From JAUVUV01 sp964548275 (lineage in GTDB: Bacteria; Gemmatimonadota; Glassbacteria; GWA2-58-10): a DNA stretch of 59,774 nt. The notes beneath the pieces were generated by a model, which was given only the letters and a program-made list of their open reading frames with translations, ran no database searches and had not been told where the DNA came from. The translations under genes were made by a program, and so were the position numbers. The stretch spans positions 1-59,774 of the forward strand of contig CAZJQI010000024.1 of the NCBI GenBank assembly GCA_964548275.1, written 5' to 3'. This document shows, in pieces, positions 43,336 through 52,289 of the stretch (position 1 is the first letter of the stretch; every line of letters begins with the position of its first letter).

Positions 43336-44262
43336 TCAGGACATCCAGGGCCGTTTCCTTTGGATGCCTTTTGCGAGGATTTCCTGTACAAGGGCCGTAT
43401 CATCCCTGACCTGCCAATCGAACATCCCCACAGTGATAAAATCAGCGCCCCTTTCGAAAGCATGGACGAAACCTTCCTGTGGCTTCTTCTCCCTTCCTGC
43501 TCCCAGAACCTTGAAAGCGATCCAGGGCTGACTGACTGTTTTCATGAAAGATTCGACCTCATCAGGGTCGCTGGACAAATAGTCCACCTTGTTCACAGTA
43601 TACATGTAAAAATCCGGGTTCAGCCCTGCGTCCTCGCTGGCTTTGATAGTTTCCAGGCGATGGCCGCCCACCCCGGCAAATATCCCGGCTTTCTTCATTC
43701 CTTCAACTATTTCGCCAACCTCATCGATTTTCCCTTCACTGACCTTCCTGTCACACCTCCCGCCGTGGAAATAGACTGCGTAGGCACCATTATCTTGCAC
43801 CATCTTGGCGTTTTCCACCGGGTCACCCTGCTCGGGAGCAGACTGAGCGATCCACTGTAACCTGCCTCCTCTTTCCTTACAATATTTCTTGTAATTTTTC
43901 ACAATATGCGGGTCAGCTCTCATCAAGGAGGTGTTGATCCCATTTTGTTCGGCAAGCGCCCAGGTCTCCATTATTTTTTCATCGGTGAAATAATGTGTCA
44001 TCAGTGCGGACTGATAAACCAGTTCTCCAGCGTGAGCAGAGCCACTGATCAGGTTACCCCCGATTATCAGCCTTGTTACTTCCAGTTCGCCGAATCTGCC
44101 TTTTTGTAATCCCTTGACTGGCTCTTGAACTTTCCCATAATTCGACCTGTCAGCTAATTGCGCCAGCAAAGCCTGGTGCTCTAAACTCAATCCGGCCAGG
44201 ATCCCGGTTGATATGCCAAGAGATTCTTTCACAAACCGGCGGCGATTGGGATTCTTAGTCAT
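43336..44262 (-). CDS. Tat-exported TIM-barrel protein, paralogue 2
   Basis: The 308-aa precursor has a twin-arginine signal (NRRRFVKESLGISTGILAGLS) and an aldo/keto-reductase-like or related TIM barrel (GLQKGRFGELEVTRLIIGGNLISGSAHAGEL, NGINTSLMRADPHIV, ERGGRLQWIAQSAP, FMKTVSQPWIAFKVLGAG, GADFITVGMFDWQV). The typical AKR catalytic tetrad is not evident, so the activity is unknown. The ATG at 44262 has GAGAGGG upstream; a start 13 codons earlier lacks support. It lies 39 bp downstream of a clear paralogue, so the pair arose by tandem duplication. Confidence 0.8.
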   Translation of the reverse strand: MTKNPNRRRFVKESLGISTGILAGLSLEHQALLAQLADRSNYGKVQEPVKGLQKGRFGELEVTRLIIGGNLISGSAHAGELVYQSALMTHYFTDEKIMETWALAEQNGINTSLMRADPHIVKNYKKYCKERGGRLQWIAQSAPEQGDPVENAKMVQDNGAYAVYFHGGRCDRKVSEGKIDEVGEIVEGMKKAGIFAGVGGHRLETIKASEDAGLNPDFYMYTVNKVDYLSSDPDEVESFMKTVSQPWIAFKVLGAGREKKPQEGFVHAFERGADFITVGMFDWQVRDDTALVQEILAKGIQRKRPWMS

Positions 44263-44301
44263 TGGCTTTCCCTCTCCAAAATAGGTTCTTATCTTTTTCA
44301 C

Positions 44302-45249
44302 TTATCCTCTCCAGGGGCGTTCTCTCTCGATATCTTTAGAAAGAATATTTTTAGCAACAATCACATCCTCTCTCACCTGGAAATCGAACATCCCCACCAC
44401 GATAAAATCCGCGCCTTTCTCGAAAGCGTAACGGAAACCCTCCCTCGGATGGATCGCTCCGGCTCCGAGAATCTTGTAAGCTATCCACGGTTTTTCCACC
44501 GTTTTCATGAACTGGGCGGTTTCCTCCGGGGTTTTGGACCAGATATTGTCATGCTCCTCCTCCGGTATGGCCGACCAGTAGCCGTGGTGGTGCAGAGTCT
44601 TCATATAAAAATCGTTATCTATTCCCGCTTTTTCGATTGCCATCGGCACTTCCAGCGCATGTCCGGCAAAACCGGAAATCAGCTCGTTCTGTTTTACCAG
44701 CGAATTGACTTTCGCTAAATCGTCGATCTTTCCCTCGGCGACGAACTTATCGCTGATTCCTCCCTGGACGAACGCCCCGATAGCACCGTTATCGATAGCC
44801 AGCTTGATATTACTGGTCAGATCACCCACCTTAGGATAGGTCTGGGCCAGCCACTGCATTTTACCGCCTCTTTCTTTACTATATCGTTTCAACAGCCCGA
44901 CAATTTGCTCGTCGCACCGTAAAATTGCTGTATTTATCCCGTTTTCCTCGCAAAGTTGAAGGGTATCGAGCACCTTTTCATCGGTGTGGTACGCCTTGAT
45001 CAGCGGAGAGGCGTATATCAAGTCCCTGGCATGGGCAAACCCGCTGATCAGGTTGCCACCGCACATAAGCCTGGTTAAGGTAAGATTGCCGATCCTGCCA
45101 GTTTGAAGACCGCTGACAGGAGGCTCCTTCAATCGCTTTTCCGTTTTTTCCATCAGGGCTTTTTCCTCGCAACTGAGGAAAACCGATGCCCCGGTCGCCC
45201 CGAGAGCAGCATCTCTGATAAAACTTCTGCGGTTCAGCTTTTTAGACAT
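44302..45249 (-). CDS. Tat-exported TIM-barrel protein, paralogue 1
   Basis: The 315-aa precursor has the signal NRRSFIRDAALGATGASVFLSC and the same barrel as its neighbour: GLQTGRIGNLTLTRLMCGGNLISGFAHARDL, NGINTAILRCDEQIV, ERGGKMQWLAQTYP, KPWIAYKILGAGAIHPREGFRYAFEKGADFIVVGMFDFQV. Shared residues are spread over the whole length, with roughly four in ten identical by eye. GGAGG is 6 nt upstream. Both paralogues probably act with the exported oxidoreductases of this region. Confidence 0.82.
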   Translation of the reverse strand: MSKKLNRRSFIRDAALGATGASVFLSCEEKALMEKTEKRLKEPPVSGLQTGRIGNLTLTRLMCGGNLISGFAHARDLIYASPLIKAYHTDEKVLDTLQLCEENGINTAILRCDEQIVGLLKRYSKERGGKMQWLAQTYPKVGDLTSNIKLAIDNGAIGAFVQGGISDKFVAEGKIDDLAKVNSLVKQNELISGFAGHALEVPMAIEKAGIDNDFYMKTLHHHGYWSAIPEEEHDNIWSKTPEETAQFMKTVEKPWIAYKILGAGAIHPREGFRYAFEKGADFIVVGMFDFQVREDVIVAKNILSKDIERERPWRG

Positions 45250-45389
45250 GGCTTACCTCCAATTGAATACACTTTGCAGAAAGACAGGTATTTTTCTGTG
45301 GCTGTATAGTTAATTATTGAATAAATAATATTAAATGCCAAGTATTTTTTAAGGAACTCGGAATTATCAGGTATTTTCCACTGACCACA

Positions 45390-46937
45390 TTAGCTCCCTC
45401 CCTCGTACTCTCTGACGACCCGGAACCCCACCTCCATGCAATCGGAATACCACCACTTGCTTTTAGGTGTGTGTGGATCGGTTAGCAGCCATTCGTCGTG
45501 GTGGGTTCTGCCTCTTACGGCGGCACGCAGGTCCGCCGGATCACTCAGGTATGAACCGCCGCGCACGACATGCTCTTTGCCGCTTGGCGGACCGATGGGG
45601 TTGACAACCTGGCCAGAGATGAAAGTCGAACCGGTGTCATCATACCTGCGCCAGTATGCATCTGGCACATAGACATCCAGACAGAACTCTTTCACGTTAC
45701 CGAGCATATTATAAAGCCCCCAGAGATTGGCCTCGTTGGTATAGGGATTCTGAACCTCTCCGCGGCTGTTGCGCCTAAAAAAGACGTAGCGGTTGATAAT
45801 GGTATCGTTCATGCCGAACACTCTGTTGATCAAGGACCTGCCGGTAAGCTTGGCCGGGCTTCCCTGGAAAAAGTAGGGTGCGCTGGTGCCTGCTCTGGCG
45901 CAATACTCCCACTCCGCCTCTGTGGGCAGCCTGTACTTTTTCCCGGTTACCTCCGATAGCCACTCGCAGTACTTGGTTGCAGCATAATGGGTCATCGAAT
46001 AGGCCGCTCTCCATCCACCGATATCCTTTGAGCCATATTTTGGGGTCGGCCCGGTCATCGCATCCAGGGCAGTGGTATCAGTAGAACTGCTGTCTGAAAC
46101 CGAATCATTTCTGGCCGGTTGTTTGTTCCGGTCGAAATATGCTTTGTATTCATTCCAGGTAACCTCTGTCTCGCCGATCCAGAAAAGGCTCAATGTGACC
46201 TCATGCACCGGCCCCTCATCCGGCTTGCGGTATGGTTCTGATTCCGGGCTGCCCATGCGGAAAGTACCGCCGGGGATTGCGACCATTTCGAAAAACACTT
46301 CCGTGCCGGGTATTAGCTCAGTGTAGCTTTTGAATTCGCCGGTATCAAGCGGCCTGGAACGCTGTTTTCTCTTCTCCCTGACAGGGGCTAATTCCGCAAT
46401 TTCAACAAGCTCCTCCTGGAAATGACCGGCCGTTTTGTGGCAGTTTATGCAATAGATTTTATCCTTGGTATTTTCATAGTGTTGATGAGCCTCTACCCCT
46501 TTTGCAGATAACTCCAGGCTGTAAAGATCAGCATGGCAACGCAAGCATGAACTGTCGAAAGTATATGTCACAGCGTGGTACAGAGCCGATCTCTCCTCCC
46601 AGTCAATGCTCTCAGTATCTTTGAATACGGCACCGAAAACATCCCTGATGCCCAGGCGGGCTTTCTCTTTCAAATATTGCAAACCGCCAGGCGGGAGGTG
46701 GCACTCAGAACAATGAGTGACCACTCCACTTTTATTCTTATAATGTGTCGAGAGTTTCCAGGAGAATATCGCCTGTGGATGGACATGGCAAGCGCTGCAA
46801 AAATGATCTGAGGAGGTATATCGAATCCCGGCAAAGCTCACAACCACAATGAAAACTCCTAGAATCATTCCTGTAAAAAGCTGATATCTGACCCGTATTC
46901 TTTTTGCAATTCCTGACAGTGCTAAAAAGATCGCCAT
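45390..46937 (-). CDS. Fusion of a tetraheme NapC/NirT-type cytochrome c and a formylglycine-generating-enzyme-like domain
   Basis: This 515-aa membrane-anchored protein has an N-terminal helix at residues 21-37 (FTGMILGVFIVVVSFAG). Four CxxCH heme sites follow at Cys47 (FCSACH), Cys76 (HCSECH), Cys131 (SCLRCH) and Cys163 (YCINCH), as in NrfH/NapC quinol dehydrogenases. From about residue 217 there is an FGE-sulfatase/SUMF1 domain: MVAIPGGTFRMGSPESEPYRKPDEGPVHEVTL, YRLPTEAEWEYCARAGT, NMLGNVKEFCLDVY, HVVRGGSYLSDP and VGFRVVRE. The heme domain would pass electrons from quinol across the membrane. The second domain may bind a ligand or carry out a redox reaction on a protein or metabolite. An AGGAG site precedes the ATG. 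Confidence 0.88.
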   Translation of the reverse strand: MAIFLALSGIAKRIRVRYQLFTGMILGVFIVVVSFAGIRYTSSDHFCSACHVHPQAIFSWKLSTHYKNKSGVVTHCSECHLPPGGLQYLKEKARLGIRDVFGAVFKDTESIDWEERSALYHAVTYTFDSSCLRCHADLYSLELSAKGVEAHQHYENTKDKIYCINCHKTAGHFQEELVEIAELAPVREKRKQRSRPLDTGEFKSYTELIPGTEVFFEMVAIPGGTFRMGSPESEPYRKPDEGPVHEVTLSLFWIGETEVTWNEYKAYFDRNKQPARNDSVSDSSSTDTTALDAMTGPTPKYGSKDIGGWRAAYSMTHYAATKYCEWLSEVTGKKYRLPTEAEWEYCARAGTSAPYFFQGSPAKLTGRSLINRVFGMNDTIINRYVFFRRNSRGEVQNPYTNEANLWGLYNMLGNVKEFCLDVYVPDAYWRRYDDTGSTFISGQVVNPIGPPSGKEHVVRGGSYLSDPADLRAAVRGRTHHDEWLLTDPHTPKSKWWYSDCMEVGFRVVREYEGGS

Positions 46938-47014
46938 ATTCCTCTCCTGTTGCCACCAGGATCTGATATCAGCTTGATCATCTAATATTCGGTATTACAT
47001 AATATTCTCTATAT

Positions 47015-47084
47015 CGGCCGCGCGCCCCTACAGAAAACAAAACATTTTCATTGTTTCCGGGTGAGCCACCAGTTCATGGTGACT
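47015..47084. repeat. Dispersed intergenic repeat, copy B
   Basis: Bases 47015-47070 are identical to 12819-12874, and similarity continues to 47084. It lacks the left part of the 10-bp hairpin, so it is truncated. It lies in the 423-bp gap between the fusion gene and the symporter; the rest of the gap (46938-47014, 47085-47293) is AT-rich with no gene seen. Confidence 0.85.
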
Positions 47085-47305
47085 GATTCCCGGAAAAAGA
47101 ATATATTATCATGATCGACTGAAATTCGGAACAAAAAATTGTCGGCTCCCAGCGAAAGCGCCTATGCAAAAATGTTTTAGAATCTGAGTTGATCCGAATG
47201 ATCTTTATACTATTTTCTCATACCCGAAAAAATCACAATCTATAATTTAAAACAAGCGGATGTATGGAAGCATAATTATTATTAAGCCATTTACTTGAAA
47301 AATAA

Positions 47306-47329
47306 AGGGACACACTATGCCGTGCCCCT
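47306..47329 (-). terminator. Terminator of the SSS symporter gene
   Basis: AGGGACAC (47306-47313) pairs with GTGCCCCT (47322-47329) with one mismatch. Read on the minus strand it is followed by TTTATTTTTC. It is a member of the GGGGCACG hairpin family and nearly identical to 39028-39066. Confidence 0.72.
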
Positions 47330-47360
47330 GATTATTTTTGTTTCTGTTTAAGAATCGGCC

Positions 47361-49121
47361 CTAGTCTGTCACCTGCTCCCAGCCCACCTTTGAAAGAATC
47401 CTGTAAAGCACAAAGACCATCACCGCAGCCAGAGCGAGCCAGCCGAACCCTACCAGGGTTTCTTTCAGGATTATCTTGCCCACGCCGAAAAGCACCCCGT
47501 AGATCAGGGCCGCACTGGCCAGCCAGCACCAGAACATCGCCCAGTAGCCTCTGTCTCCTTTCACCTCCGGGCATTGGGCCGCGATCCGTTTCCAGCCAAT
47601 CCCGCCCGGATGCACTCTGCGGTAGAATGCCTTGAGATGCTCCAGGGGTACGGGACTGGTGAGCAGGGTCCCACTGATCCAGATCACGGTGGTCCAGAGC
47701 ACGATATAATAAAGGCTGATCGGAAACTCGATAGCTGTATAAAACTTGATATAGGAATAAGCGATAAAGGGTGCGATAAGCGCGAATATCTCGCTCCACG
47801 CATTGACCCGCCACCAGAACCAGCGCAGCAGGAATACGAGCCCGACCCCTGCGCCGCACTCGATCAGGAACTGCCAGGCCCCGGTGATAGTCTCAAGCAG
47901 GCTGGTGATAAAAAGCGCCACTCCCATCATCAGCACCGTGGTGATCCGGCTTGCCAGTACGTAGTGGCGCTGCTCTGCTCTTTTGTGGATAAACCGGCGG
48001 TAGAGGTCGTTGATCAGGTAGCTTGTGCCCAGGTTCAGTTGCGTGGCGATAGTGGACATGTAAGCGGCAAAAAATGCCGCAATCAGAAGACCCCGCAGGC
48101 CGCCGGGCAGGTGGTCGCGCATGATCAGAACGAATCCGTCAGCTTTTTCATCCACACCCAGGTTCGGATAAAGCACCAGCGAAACCAGGGCCACAACGAT
48201 CCACGGCCAGGGCCGCACGCAGTAATGGCCGATATTGAACCAGAGCGTGGCAAACAGGCTGTTCTTCTCGTCCTTGGCCGACATCATCCGCTGGGCAATG
48301 TAACCCCCCCCGCCAGGTTCGGCCCCCGGGTACCACGAGGCCCACCACTGAAGGCCCACGTATGCCAGAAGGGCGGGTAAGGTGAGTTTGAGCAGACCCA
48401 CCACCTCGCTTTCCTGCGCCGTTTCGCCGATACTCGGCAGAAACCGGAGAGTTTCCGGGGCGAGTTTTGCTTTCAGCCCCTCAATTCCTCCGATATCTGG
48501 AAGGTTCACTGCAAGTACCGCCAGAACGATACAGCCGATCATCGCAGTGGTGAAATGGAGGACGTCCGCTACAGCAGCCCCCCACAGTCCGCTTGCCGCG
48601 CTGTAAAGCGTGACTATCGCCATGCAAAGGGTGACCACGAGCAGCATGTTGTCCCAGCCCATGGTGAGCCTGAGAATCTTGAACATCGCCAGATTGACCC
48701 AGGCCATGATCACACAATTGACAAAGATTCCGAGATACAGTGCCCTGAATCCCCGCAGGAAAGCCGCTGGTTTGCCCGTATAGCGCAGTTCGATAAATTC
48801 GATGTCCGTGATTATACCGGCTCTGCGCCAGAGGCGGCTGAAAAAGAACACGGTGAGTACTGTGCCCAGGATAAAATTCCACCAGAACCAGTTGCCGGCC
48901 AGGCCGTTTTTGGCTACCAGCTCGGTAATCGCCAGTGGTGTGTCTGCGGCAAATGTCGTGGCGATCATCGAGGTACCGGCAATATACCAGGGAAGGTTTC
49001 GCCCGGTGAGAAAAAAGTCCTGTACGCTGCGCCCTGCGCGCCGGGCAAAGTAAAAGCATATCACCAGGATGACGACAAAATAGCCGATAAATATTGTCCA
49101 GTCCAAATTGTTGAAATGCAT
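47361..49121 (-). CDS. Sodium:solute symporter (SSS family)
   Basis: The 586-aa inner-membrane transporter has about 13-15 hydrophobic helices. The start MHFNNLDWTIFIGYFVVILVICFYFARRAG is followed by FFLTGRNLPWYIAGTSMIATTFAADTPLAITEL, the typical SSS helix with the sodium-site region. Next come TDIEFIELRYTGKPAAFLRGFRALY, QWWASWYPGAEPGGGGYIAQRMMSAKDEKNS and AFFAAYMSTIATQLNLGTSYLINDLYRRF, the family signature. It probably imports a sugar or other solute with sodium. The ATG at 49121 has GGGAGG nearby; the frame extends 11 codons further upstream. A decayed copy of its 3' end lies at 43.1 kb. Confidence 0.94.
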   Translation of the reverse strand: MHFNNLDWTIFIGYFVVILVICFYFARRAGRSVQDFFLTGRNLPWYIAGTSMIATTFAADTPLAITELVAKNGLAGNWFWWNFILGTVLTVFFFSRLWRRAGIITDIEFIELRYTGKPAAFLRGFRALYLGIFVNCVIMAWVNLAMFKILRLTMGWDNMLLVVTLCMAIVTLYSAASGLWGAAVADVLHFTTAMIGCIVLAVLAVNLPDIGGIEGLKAKLAPETLRFLPSIGETAQESEVVGLLKLTLPALLAYVGLQWWASWYPGAEPGGGGYIAQRMMSAKDEKNSLFATLWFNIGHYCVRPWPWIVVALVSLVLYPNLGVDEKADGFVLIMRDHLPGGLRGLLIAAFFAAYMSTIATQLNLGTSYLINDLYRRFIHKRAEQRHYVLASRITTVLMMGVALFITSLLETITGAWQFLIECGAGVGLVFLLRWFWWRVNAWSEIFALIAPFIAYSYIKFYTAIEFPISLYYIVLWTTVIWISGTLLTSPVPLEHLKAFYRRVHPGGIGWKRIAAQCPEVKGDRGYWAMFWCWLASAALIYGVLFGVGKIILKETLVGFGWLALAAVMVFVLYRILSKVGWEQVTD

Positions 49122-49269
49122 TGATTTTCCTCCCTGGTATATGGCAGATGGCAATCAAGCAATGGGCGGGAAATCGATCTCTACATATATGTCTCGTAAA
49201 ACATAATCCAACAATTTAAATATCGTCAGGTGTTTGTCAAAATATTTTACGATGGAAGGTTCTTTTTAA

Positions 49270-49475
49270 CCCGGATTATTTATAAATTAGTAAGATGTTA
49301 TGTTTCCCCGGGGCGTGGGGGGCGGCGGGCGCATGAAATGCGCGCCGTTGCGCAGGAGCGCAACGGTCTGTGCGACTTGGGTCGCACAGCCGCCGCCCCC
49401 CTCCCTCGGTGGCTGATAAAAAATGAAAATAAGTGGTTAGACCTGTCAAGGTTTGGGTTTCATGAATAATCAGGG
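49270..49475. mobile_element. MITE-like element with cloverleaf core, copy 2
   Basis: This is a 206-bp copy of the element at 22085-22289, in the same orientation, flanked by TTAA on both sides (49266-49269 and 49476-49479). The cloverleaf core is 49317-49401 with a 12-bp outer stem. All inner stems are kept. The main change lies in the apical loop of the middle hairpin (GCGC-AGGA-GCGC versus GCG-TTTG-CGC) and lengthens its stem by one pair. The element fills most of the gap between the symporter and permease genes. Confidence 0.88.
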
Positions 49476-49558
49476 TTAAAACTTGCCGCCGGATAGGGAT
49501 CACAGCTAAATTGAAGGAAATCCTCTCTCAAATATTGTTGTAAATGGGGCCTTTGTAG

Positions 49559-51157
49559 ATGGAACAGGAAAGAGATTTCAAGCTGCCCCTTTTTGTCCGG
49601 GGTGATATAGACGGTTTTTTCGGGCTGATTCTCGATAACCTGGTTCAATTCCTGGTGGTCAGCAGCCTGCTGGTCGGGATCTACGGTATGCCGGCAGAGA
49701 TAGTTTACGGCAGGATTTTCCCCGGAGCCGCGCTGTCTCTTCTGCTGGGCAACCTCTATTACACCTGGCAGGCTCGGCGGCTTGCGATCCGGGAACGCCG
49801 CAATGATGTCTGCGCCCTGCCGTACGGCATCAATACCCCCTCGATGTACGCCTTTGTTTTTTTGATTATCGGCCCGGTGTGGTCGGCGCACAGGCAGGAG
49901 CTTGGTGATACGGATGCCGCTATTCTTGCCTGGCATATCTGCCTGGCGGCGAGTTTCGCCAGCGGCCTGCTGGAGCTCTCCGGCGCTGTTGTGGGCTCCT
50001 GGATCAGGAAAGTAACACCCCGGGCCGCTCTTCTGGCCACCCTGGCGGGAATCGCAATCTCGCTGATCTCGATGCCGTTCGTAATCCATATGTTCGCCAG
50101 CCCCCTGCTGTCTTTCCTGCCCCTGGCAATTGTGCTGGCAACCTATTTCGGCCGCCTCCGCCTGCCTCTCGGCATTCCCGGGGGATTGGCGGCTGTTGCC
50201 GCGGGAGCGGTGCTGGCCTGGGTGGGTGGCGCCATGGAGCCTGAAGCGGTGGGCTCCGCTGTCGGCCAGATGGGAATCAAGTGGCCGAAATTCATGCTGA
50301 GCGACATGTTGAGAGATATCGACCTGACTGTTTTAGCTAATTCCCTGCCGATAATTATCCCGATGGGACTGTTGAACGCATTCGGCACTTTGATGAATAT
50401 CGAGTCCGCCGAGGCTGCGGGCGACAGCTATCCTGTGGCCAGCACGATGTCTGTCAACGGCGCGGGCACGATTCTGGGAGCGCTTTTAGGCAGCTGTTTT
50501 CCGACCACGGTTTATATCGGCCACCCGGGCTGGAAAGCCCTGGGCGCACGCAACGGCTACTCGATCCTCAACGGGGTGGTGGTCACCGTTCTCTGCCTCT
50601 CCGGCGCTATCGGGGTGCTGGTGAGCCTGGTGCCTGTAGAGGCCGCCTTTCCGATCCTGCTCTATATCGGAATCATTATCTGCACCCAGGCATTCGAGGC
50701 CACCCCCAGGGCGCACTATCCGGCGGTCTGCGTGGGAATTATCCCGGGCATTGCCGCCTGGGGCCTGATCCTGGTGGGCTTTTCGCTCACAGTCGCCACA
50801 GGAGGGCAGTTCGATCTGGCGATTGCCGAAAAATTCAAAACTATGCTCGATTTCGAGATCAAGGGGCTGATGAACCTGGCCGGGGGATTTCTCTTTTCGG
50901 CTGTCTTTCTCACTGCGCTTACTGTATATTTTATTGAGAAGGACTTTCGCCGGGTGATCCTCTGGTGCTGCGCAGCCGCGGTTTTTGCCTATTTCGGGCT
51001 GATCCATTCAGGCACGATCAGCGCAGGCCAGTTCATTGACCGGGTCGAGGCGGGAGCAGCCTGGCGCTTCTCGCTCGGCTACCTGACTATCGCCCTGTTC
51101 GCCGGGCTGTATCTGATCTGGGAAAAGCTGAAAAAAGGAGATAATAAAAATGGCTGA
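49559..51157 (+). CDS. NCS2-like permease
   Basis: The 532-aa inner-membrane protein has about 12-14 hydrophobic helices and resembles the nucleobase/xanthine-uracil (NCS2) permease fold: the start LFVRGDIDGFFGLILDNLVQFLVVSSLL, PYGINTPSMYAFVF, LPIIIPMGLLNAFGTLMNIESAEAAGDSYPVASTMSVNGAGTILGALLGSCFPTTVYIGHPGWKALGARNGYS. The NCS2 family uses a comparable 'xxExT' site region, here LMNIESAEAAGD. The substrate may be a purine or other small anion. No strong ribosome-binding site was found before the ATG. The following gene overlaps its end by 8 bp. Confidence 0.82.
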   Translation: MEQERDFKLPLFVRGDIDGFFGLILDNLVQFLVVSSLLVGIYGMPAEIVYGRIFPGAALSLLLGNLYYTWQARRLAIRERRNDVCALPYGINTPSMYAFVFLIIGPVWSAHRQELGDTDAAILAWHICLAASFASGLLELSGAVVGSWIRKVTPRAALLATLAGIAISLISMPFVIHMFASPLLSFLPLAIVLATYFGRLRLPLGIPGGLAAVAAGAVLAWVGGAMEPEAVGSAVGQMGIKWPKFMLSDMLRDIDLTVLANSLPIIIPMGLLNAFGTLMNIESAEAAGDSYPVASTMSVNGAGTILGALLGSCFPTTVYIGHPGWKALGARNGYSILNGVVVTVLCLSGAIGVLVSLVPVEAAFPILLYIGIIICTQAFEATPRAHYPAVCVGIIPGIAAWGLILVGFSLTVATGGQFDLAIAEKFKTMLDFEIKGLMNLAGGFLFSAVFLTALTVYFIEKDFRRVILWCCAAAVFAYFGLIHSGTISAGQFIDRVEAGAAWRFSLGYLTIALFAGLYLIWEKLKKGDNKNG

Positions 51158-51980
51158 ACTTCTTTTCGGCACAGGGGGTGTGCCACATTCCGCTGCTGAC
51201 CGCAGCGTGCTGACTGGTGTGCGGAGAATCCGGGAACTGGATTTTGACTGTATGGAAGTAGAGTTTGTCCGCGGGGTGCGGATAGAAAAAGACATAGCCG
51301 AACAAGCCGGCCAGGCAGCGGCAGAACTCGGAGTGAGACTAACCTGCCACGGGCCTTACTATATCAATCTCAACGCCGCTGAGCCGGATAAGAAAGGACC
51401 TTCGATCAAGCGCATCCTGGACACAGCCAGGGCGGCCCAGTGGCTGGGAGCGAAAAGTATCACCTTCCACGCCGGGTATTACATGAAACAGGACAAGGAG
51501 CAGGTCTACGGGGTGATCAAGAAAGCGCTGGCTGAAATCACGGCCACTGCGGCCCGGGAAGGGCTGGATGTGCGGATAAGCCCTGAACTGACAGGCAAAG
51601 AGACCCAGTTCGGCAGCCTGGAGGAACTTCTCAGGCTGGCGACCGAGGTGGACAACATTCACCCCTGTATCGATTTCTCACACTACCACGCCCGCACCGG
51701 CGGAGCCCAGAACAGCTACGCCGAGTTCTGCGAAACCCTGGAGAAAATCGAGAAAGCCCTGGGCCGGCAGGGTCTCGAACAGCTACACATGCATGTCACC
51801 GGGATCAATTACACGGCCAAGGGAGAAAGAAATCATCTGAATTTGGAAGAGAGCGACCTGAAGTACGAACAGCTGCTCAAGGCGCTGAAAGATTTCAATG
51901 TCGGCGGGTCTTTGATCTGTGAAAGCCCCAATCTGGAGGAGGATGCGAGGTTATTGAAAGATAGGTACGAAAAACTTTAG
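51150..51980 (+). CDS. AP endonuclease IV / xylose-isomerase-like TIM-barrel protein
   Basis: The 276-aa cytoplasmic protein resembles the archaeal-type deoxyribonuclease IV (Nfo) branch: LLFGTGGVPHSA, CMEVEFVRGVRI, LTCHGPYYINLNA, ITFHAGYYM, ISPELTGKETQFGSLEELL, CIDFSHYHAR, QLHMHVTGINYT and LICESPN. Several His, Asp and Glu residues that ligate the tri-metal centre are present. It would repair abasic sites in DNA, although the operon with a permease makes a sugar isomerase-like role an alternative. It overlaps the permease gene by 8 bp. Confidence 0.82.
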   Translation: MAELLFGTGGVPHSAADRSVLTGVRRIRELDFDCMEVEFVRGVRIEKDIAEQAGQAAAELGVRLTCHGPYYINLNAAEPDKKGPSIKRILDTARAAQWLGAKSITFHAGYYMKQDKEQVYGVIKKALAEITATAAREGLDVRISPELTGKETQFGSLEELLRLATEVDNIHPCIDFSHYHARTGGAQNSYAEFCETLEKIEKALGRQGLEQLHMHVTGINYTAKGERNHLNLEESDLKYEQLLKALKDFNVGGSLICESPNLEEDARLLKDRYEKL

Positions 51981-51994
51981 AAAAATTAACTATG

Positions 51995-52289
51995 CTACCA
52001 TGACAATGGCTTAGGAATTTTCTTTCCATTTTGTAAAACAACAGGGTCGGGAAGTTGATTTCTTTCGTAATGTTTAGGTTTTATTGAAAAAGATCCTGGA
52101 GCGATCCTTGCTAAAGAGTTGTTTTTTCTGCGAAATGGAAATCCGAAAATAAATTTTTTCGATGGAAAAAGATTTTTAGCTGTAACGACAGCAGGAGTTA
52201 AATCTGTATCTCCTGTAACAATAACAGCTATGTCAATTTTATCGTTTATTAATAATTCCAAAAGTTTTACTGCTATTGCTACATCAGTC
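51995..52289 (-). pseudogene. NYN-domain (LabA/PIN-like) gene remnant
   Basis: The reading frame TDVAIAVKLLELLINDKIDIAVIVTGDTDLTPAV followed by FPSKKFIFGFPFRRKNNSL matches the C-terminal half of NYN-domain nucleases ('TDVxIAVDLL...AIxVSGDSDLxPAI...FPxKKVxVAFPPxR'). Stop codons (TAA, TAG) lie immediately before the threonine, and the N-terminal part with the first catalytic Asp is missing. An internal ATG at 52261 could give only an 88-aa piece. The segment is AT-rich and isolated. Confidence 0.72.

Noticed and set aside
43113..43463. 116-codon minus-strand frame read as a gene
   Set aside because: It overlaps the end of the TIM-barrel gene and reads through the symporter remnant in the wrong frame; it is better described as a pseudogene fragment.
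47361..49158. Several 65-270 codon frames opposite or offset within the symporter gene
   Set aside because: They are composition-driven shadows in GC-rich coding DNA without ribosome-binding sites or recognisable motifs.
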